Shown piece after piece: positions 58,646 through 64,000 of a stretch of DNA of 64,000 nucleotides (positions are counted from its first letter, which is position 1; the number at the start of each line of letters is the position of its first letter). A program made the translations under genes and the position numbers. The notes beneath the pieces were generated by a model that made no database searches, was not told the DNA's origin, and saw only the letters and a program-made list of their open reading frames with translations. Origin of the DNA: Paramecium pentaurelia (lineage: Eukaryota > Ciliophora > Oligohymenophorea > Peniculida > Parameciidae); assembly GCA_905183005.1 (NCBI GenBank), contig CAJJDO010000015.1:694587-758586 (forward strand), read 5' to 3'.

Positions 58646-59659
58646 TTTTTTCTTTATTTTTAGTCTTATCTAACATTGATGTTTTAAGATAATTGAATTA
58701 ATTTAAATAATCATTTTTTTTTTGATCTGTGAAAAATTATAACAAAATCTATTGATTTCATAGGTTTCAATAAAATTTACATTTCTAGAATTTATAAAAT
58801 TAAATAATAATTACAAAACATGTAATATTAAAGACCCAAATTCTAAAAAAATCCATAAAAAAATGAAGAAATCAACAATAAAAATCATTAGGATTCACCT
58901 GAACTAAATAAAAGGGAGCCAACAACATCTTAATCAGCTAAGGCTTATAATTCTTAGTACAATCCATAATATCAACCCCCCTGCCTTGTTAGTGGATCCC
59001 TTATGTATGTTCCTATGCCTCCACCTGCTAACTAGGCTACTATAAATCAATATTTTTAATAATTTTATCCTAATCCAGAACAATATTTGGATAAGTAGTC
59101 TATATCAAACAATCAAAATAACTTATCAGCCACATAAAAACAATCAGAAATCTTATAAATAATTTCTACTCCCTAAAATGATGTCTAATAGAAATAATAA
59201 AAGCAAAATGAATATGTATAATCATATATTCCAGATTAAGAAGAATAAAACCTATAAAATAAATCGAAACCATCAATATTAGAGAATTTTTAAATCATTT
59301 CAACTTGTAAAATTAAAAATATGGATCTTAGCTCAAAAACTCACAACATGATTATTGTAGATAAAAAATTCAAAGAATTTATAATTTAACCATTTGATGA
59401 AAATTTGAAAAATAAATAATTGGTACTTATTTTAATTACTCTAAGATCAATTCAAATCTTATTATAGTTTAAGATAAAAATATCACAGTTCCAGAATTTG
59501 ACTCAGTGCAGAGATTATGTTAATTACATATGAAACCTATAGAAAAAATTTGTACTAATTATGATTGTAAATAAAATAATGATATTTTGCTTTGTTAAGA
59601 TTGTGCAAGAAACCATAAAGGGCACAATTTATATGATATTCCAGAAGTATTATTTCTTA
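58646..59659 (+). repeat. Direct duplication, copy 2 (1,014 bp)
   Basis: Identical to 57631-58644 by eye. Here the sequence continues beyond the block into the rest of the B-box gene. This copy therefore carries the complete gene. Confidence 0.9.
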
Positions 59660-60285
59660 TTCAAAAAAATTAAAAATCTTTAGAAGATGATGAAAATTTT
59701 ATGAACATATTAAAATGTAAAACTTTTTCAGAATTAAAATTTTTTAAATCAAATATCATAGGATAATTAGAAGAGATTGAAAATAAATTAAACGATGGCT
59801 TTAACATTTTTTAATAAAAACTTTTTGAAAAAAAAAATTTCTATGAATAAGCTTTTAATGAGATTTAATTCGGAGGGTTAAGCAAGATGATTGAATAAAT
59901 TAATAATATTTACAATCAAGGAGTATTTTAAGAAGTACAATAAAGTTCTAATGATTTTTTATACAAACAGTTAGCATAATAATTAGAACAGGCAAAATAA
60001 TCAATTTAAAAATTTGAATAATTAATTTAATAGAAACCCTAAGATCAAGTTAAAATAAAAATCAATAATATAGAGTTGTTGATTTAGAATTAAAAAATAT
60101 AAAATCTTAATGATCTCTACTTTTAAATCAAAATAGATGCCTTAAAATAAAATATAACAAATATTCTAGATTAGGATATATTATTATTTAAAAAAAATAA
60201 AGGAATTAAACTGAAAGGAAATAATTAGCTATTCAATTTAAAAGACTAATTAGATATTGAAGTTATTTCATATTTAGAAATTTGA
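58820..60285 (+). CDS. B-box zinc-finger coiled-coil protein (TRIM-like, no RING)
   Basis: The ATG is at 58820 (MQYQRPKFQKNPQKNEE) and the TGA at 60283-60285, with a 23-nt intron at 59423-59445. The N-terminal ~200 residues are Gln/Pro/Asn-rich and disordered (MYVPMPPPANQAT). A B-box follows, with ligands in RLCQLHMKPIEKICTNYDC, LLCQDCARNHKGHNLYDI. About 200 residues of coiled coil complete the protein (FKSNIIGQLEEIENKLNDG, AQQLEQAKQSIQKFEQLIQ). B-box plus coiled coil is the TRIM core without RING, so any E3 activity would need partners. Confidence 0.8.
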
Positions 60286-60800
60286 TATTTATAATAAATA
60301 TTAGAATAAAATATATAAATCCTAATATTTAAACTAAGTTCTCTTAATTTTTCTACATTTTTCTCTTTTATTTATTAATAAACTAACATTATTCTTTAAA
60401 ATAAATAAATCTGTAGAAAAAAATAAAAAATACGATAAATATTTTAAAATGGAATGTGAAAAGCTTTTTCATTATAATTTATTAATGCAGCAAAGGCACA
60501 ATCAAATAGATAAAAAACTATACTATTCTATGGGGTGAATGTATAATTAAGTAATTATCCTATAGATTGAGTAGATTTTACTTTGAAAATTTATTCTTTT
60601 TAAATCCAATTTCTTATTTATTTAGAAAAAACATCATGTATTCTTCTATTCAAGAAATTTATTGTAAATAACACATAATCTAATGTTTAATGTTCTGATA
60701 GAGTTAATATTTTCTTAATGAAAGATCTAAGGGTAATATTTACACATATTATCAAGTTTAAATTAATTTAATAGAAATACAAATTTTTAATTATATATAA
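60286..60800. other. Intergenic, no gene seen
   Basis: About 515 bp between the B-box stop and the stop of the convergent ubiquitin-like gene. It is A/T-rich, with no coding frame, RNA or repeat recognised. Confidence 0.45.
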
Positions 60801-61124
60801 TCATCCTCCTTTGAGCATAAGCCTTACCTAAAGTGTACAATTATTTTTGAAACCTAAAATCTATAATGTTCTAATTTCATTTGATTATATAATGGATCCA
60901 TTTTCCAGTAAATACTCAATGGTTTCCTCATATTGAGCTTTCATTTTTTGAGCAAATATTTATTCTTTAATTCCATTTATAAATTTATCAAATGGGATAT
61001 CATGGTTAATATTGACTTATATTTTTAAAGTAGATTATGGTAAATTTACAACAACATTAATAGTAATTTGATTAGGTTAATCACTTCCACCTTATTTTTA
61101 TTGCTAATTCATTAAATAAATCAT
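60801..61124 (-). CDS. Ubiquitin-like protein with exposed C-terminal Gly-Gly
   Basis: An intronless 107-codon frame runs from ATG 61124-61122 (MIYLMNQQQKQGGSDQP) to TGA 60803-60801. The domain reads ITINVVVNLPQSTLKIQVN, IPFDKFINGIKEQIFAQKM, QYEETIEYLLENGSI, RTLQILGFKNNCTLQVRLM and ends exactly LKGG. The paralogue at 53822 is about 60% similar by eye. Like mature ubiquitin it ends in Gly-Gly preceded by a basic residue, so no processing would be needed before E1 activation. A short disordered N-terminus precedes the fold, as in SUMO. The role as a conjugated modifier is inference. Confidence 0.78.
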
Positions 61125-61436
61125 TTTTATATTATTTTTAATATTAAATCAATCATTTTTTCTTAAAGGCTTTATATTCTAAATATGTATATAATAGAAA
61201 TAATTATTAACAATAAATTAATGATGATAAACAAACAGAAAGATTGTTTTTGAGTCTAAACTTTTGATTTTATAAAATTCTTGAAGTCTATCATACATCC
61301 AAGAAGAAAAGTCAAAACTATTTATTTTATAGAATTATGAAACACAAAAGCTGTAAAAATGAGTATTTTTATTATTTTTTACAGAATAAAAGCTCAAAAT
61401 TTTTATTTTATTAATATCTTTTTATTAATTTTATGT

Positions 61437-62095
61437 TCATTTCAATAATATTGCATTCTAAATACCAAAAAAGATTTTTTTTAATCGTCTTTTCTTTTGG
61501 AATTCAGATTCTATTGCGAGATATGTGATGAGTTGAGAATATTTATTAAATGTTTTAATAAAAAGATTAAAATACATACTCCTGCCTAGATTTTAAGAAT
61601 TATTCCTTCTCTCTTTCTTTTGTTCTATTTAAAAGCCATCCTATATTTTTTTAAATATCTAATGAAGTAAAGCTCCTATTTGATTTTTTTCAATTAATCC
61701 AATTAAGGATTAAATTTCCTCCCTTATTATTTGACTGAAAAACAAACTAATTTATGAAATTTATTGATAAGTTTTTTCATTTCTTAATTCTAGTTGTTTG
61801 ATTAAAATTTATAAAACCTATTCTACAAAATAAAAAATTAATTTTTCTATATTCTGCCACATTTATTAGAGAAGAAGTTTTTTTATTTTGATCATAATTG
61901 CTCTTAAAAGTAAATAAATGTTTCATTTTATTCTGAAATTTTTTTTGCAGCTTAGATAAATAGATTAAACTAAACCCTTAGCTTGATTAAGATGATATTG
62001 CATTATTCTACAATTAATTTTGAATTGTGCCCTCTCGGCTTATTCTTTGACTTTTAGTGATATGGGAATCCTAATTTATATGATTTTTATTTCAT
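61437..62095 (-). CDS. Hypothetical helical protein, exon joins uncertain
   Basis: The ATG is at 62095-62093 (MKQKSYKLGFPYHQKSKNK). The last ~110 codons form a clear frame: REEIQSLIGLIEKNQIGAL, FKKIQDGFQIEQKKERRNN, MYFNLFIKTFNKYSQLITY and ESEFQKKRRLKKIFFG, ending at 61439-61437. Between these, Lys/Gln-rich segments occur in more than one frame, so introns or indels remain to be placed. No domain was recognised. Confidence 0.45.
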
Positions 62096-62384
62096 AGGCA
62101 TATTATATTTATACAATATAAAATTATAAAAAATTGTAATTTGAAAAGAATCTTTCATTATTTGGGTCTATCAAAATCAAATGAAAAAGAGTTTTACAGT
62201 TAAGATTTAAATGTCCAAGTTTACATTTCAAGAGAGGAATCTTGAGAACACCCAAGTTTGAAACATATTTTTTTGTTTTTTTTGATAAAGATTTAACAGA
62301 AACTAATAGACACTTAAGGTAATCGCAAAAGAAAAAGAATATAATATTCTATTATATTTTATTTTTAAAAAAATAGCTAATAGT

Positions 62385-62612
62385 ATGGATACTGATTTTG
62401 ATGAGGAATATGCATTCAAAACTTTTAGTGTGATAAAAGATGAGTTCTTCAAATTGACAAATTTATTAGATTATCTTTAGACAATAGCTAAAAAAGTAGA
62501 ATTTTTGAAGTGCTTAGATTAATAACATATGCTTAATTCTTAATTAATCTCAAATTTAAAATTGCATTTAATTAATCTAATTTTATATATAACACAATTA
62601 AAAAACAGTTGA
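62385..62612 (+). CDS. Small helical protein sharing a motif with the 40-kb locus
   Basis: An intronless 75-codon frame runs from ATG 62385 (MDTDFDEEYAFKTFSVIKD) to TGA 62610-62612. Amphipathic helices follow (FFKLTNLLDYLQTIAKKVE, then LNSQLISNLKLHLINLILY). A nearly identical start, DIDFDEEYAFKAYSVI, occurs on the minus strand at 39951-40002 beside the RSP3 fragment. Function unknown. Confidence 0.5.
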
Positions 62613-62991
62613 TGATAATTTTATTGTTTATTTAATAGAAAAAAGAAGGTTTATGATATAATACTATTCAATATAAAAAAGTTTATGTAAAATAATATTT
62701 TACTTTGAATAACAAATCAAAAGAAAAAATATTACAATAAAATACTAACTAATACTTGTATTTTAATGATCATTTATTTAGTTGATATTAATTTTTATAT
62801 AAATAATTGTTAGTCTTCTTTACAATCATCATTAATAAATATATTAATTCGAAAGAATGAAATGATTTTCATTTATATGTAAAATATATTTAGAAATATA
62901 AGAACATTTATAATCTTATGAGCTAGGACATGAGAATTAAATGAAATGAATTGGAGTAATAATGATATTTTGAAAATATATTTAATAATTA

Positions 62992-64000
62992 ATGTCATAT
63001 AAAATTTCATTAGTAGGTCTGGAGGGTAGTGGAAAAACAACATTAGCAAAAGTTTTGAATGACTAACACTAAATCAACAATATGCAATTGGAAGTCAATG
63101 AAGATATGCCAAATTCAGATGTAATGATCTTCTGTTTGGATGGAAGCAACATGCAACAGTTGCATCATAACAAGGCAGCATTAGAGTAAATTAATGGCAA
63201 GGAATAATTAATTATATTGCAAACGAAAGCAGATATTCAAACAATAGAAGAAGGAGAATTGAGAAACTTCTTGGGTGTTGGAGAAATACCAATCTTACCA
63301 ATTTCTGCTTAAAATGGGGATGGATTACCTTAATTAATTACTTTATTAAGTTAGTAGATATAACCAACACAATAGAACTTTTCAGCTGAGCCAAGAGTAG
63401 TGCCAAGTAGAGGGAAATATAGAATAAATGAATAAAATCAAATATCAAAGCCAATGCAGACATTTCAAAATTTAATGAAGGATCACGTATGTATGTATTG
63501 AAATTTTAGAAAATTAAGCAACGCACACCAATGGAATAGGAGTAGGAATATATACGTTTAGAAAAAGAACGTATTAAAGTAGAGAATATGTCAGCTTAAT
63601 TGAATAATTTTAAGAGGAAACTAAAAAAAGAAGGTATTATACTTATTTTATTTTAAGACACATATGATATCAAAGCAACAGCAAATCCAAGAATATAAGT
63701 AAATTTAGAATTCTTTTTAACAGACACTTTAGCATAATGTGAATAATAAAAAAATACTTTATCCACTTAAACTGATAAATTGCAAAAAAAACCAGAAGAC
63801 CCTCCTTTCATTCCTAAAAAAACAGGAATTGATGCTGCAACTTAAGTTGAAGATTATGAGTTATTTGATTTTGATAGAGAAGTAACTCCTATTTTGAATG
63901 TGATATGTACAAAGACTTTAGAATAAGCATGTTTAGAAATAGAATAAGAAGAAGAATTTATGGCTATGTATAGATTTAAAGAAGCTTTTGAAAAAAGAAG
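62992..64000 (+). CDS. RSP3: Radial spoke protein 3 with N-terminal GTPase-like domain (3' end beyond window)
   Basis: The ATG is at 62992. The first ~122 codons form a degenerate P-loop GTPase: ISLVGLEGSGKTTLAKVL (Walker A), VMIFCLDGSN, LIILQTKAD in the NKxD position, and PILPISAQNGDGLPQLITL at G5. The switch I/II (G2/G3) stretch is largely missing. In the same exon, without a stop, RSP3 begins: FSAEPRVVPSRGKYR, a 23-nt intron (63487-63509), MEQEQEYIRLEKERIKVEN, a 24-nt intron (63634-63657), LSTQTDKLQ, PPFIPKKTGIDAATQVEDY, LFDFDREVTPILNVI and TKTLEQACLEIEQEEEF. RSP3 dimers anchor axonemal radial spokes to doublet microtubules and bind PKA-type helices. The coding sequence continues past 64000. 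Confidence 0.8.

Noticed and set aside
57631..59659. Genuine tandem gene duplication of the B-box gene
   Set aside because: Perfect identity, a single N exactly at the junction, and truncation of copy 1 at the N all point to unmerged contig ends. Kept as an artefact unless reads say otherwise.

Overview
The window is somatic (macronuclear-type) DNA of a ciliate, almost certainly a Paramecium. Both strands are very AT-rich. Recognisable protein families read through only if TAA and TAG encode glutamine and TGA is the sole stop. Most interruptions of those frames are removed by 21-35 nt introns that start GT and end TAG, AAG or CAG. Genes are tightly packed, often 10-100 bp apart, on both strands. 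No rRNA, tRNA, CRISPR array or conventional transposon was recognised. All gene models here were made by eye with this code and intron rule, so starts and intron borders are less certain than the family calls.

Layout. 0-8 kb: end of a plus-strand gene, two minus-strand genes, a MORN-repeat protein, a Pumilio (PUF) RNA-binding protein, a mitochondrial M16-peptidase-like protein and a type II DAHP synthase. 8-16.5 kb: a giant multi-TM surface protein, an HPRT-like gene, the centriole protein SAS-4/CPAP and a decayed stretch. 16.5-24 kb: a large unknown, an R2R3-Myb factor, small and coiled-coil genes, and SKP1. 24-31 kb: a hybrid histidine kinase, a DRC5/TCTE1-like LRR protein, PIG-Q/GPI1 and a single-TM protein. 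31-37 kb: an EF-hand protein, a calmodulin-like protein, a SAXO-like axonemal protein, an Arg-Arg-Ser repeat protein, a half-RRM gene and a membrane protein. 37-41 kb: small genes plus a rearranged fragment copied from the 62-63.5 kb region. 41-50 kb: an atypical kinesin, an aspartyl-protease-like protein, coiled-coil proteins and a Tul1/DSC-type RING E3 ligase. 50-55 kb: a divergent gene pair whose ATGs are 10 bp apart, then a ubiquitin-like gene family. 55-61 kb: an ARL6/BBS3 relic, a frame-broken region, and a B-box gene caught in an exact 1,014-bp duplication around one N. 61-64 kb: a second ubiquitin-like gene and, running off the end, RSP3 preceded in frame by a P-loop GTPase-like domain.

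Many products belong to cilia and basal bodies (SAS-4, DRC5, SAXO, RSP3, kinesin, ARL6 relic), as expected for Paramecium. They are scattered single genes rather than an operon. The most unusual items are the small ubiquitin-like proteins ending in Gly-Gly, the GTPase-like/RSP3 fusion with its exact 164-bp inverted partial copy at 40.1 kb, a kinesin with both switch motifs altered, and an aspartyl protease homologue with Thr replacing Gly in both catalytic motifs.
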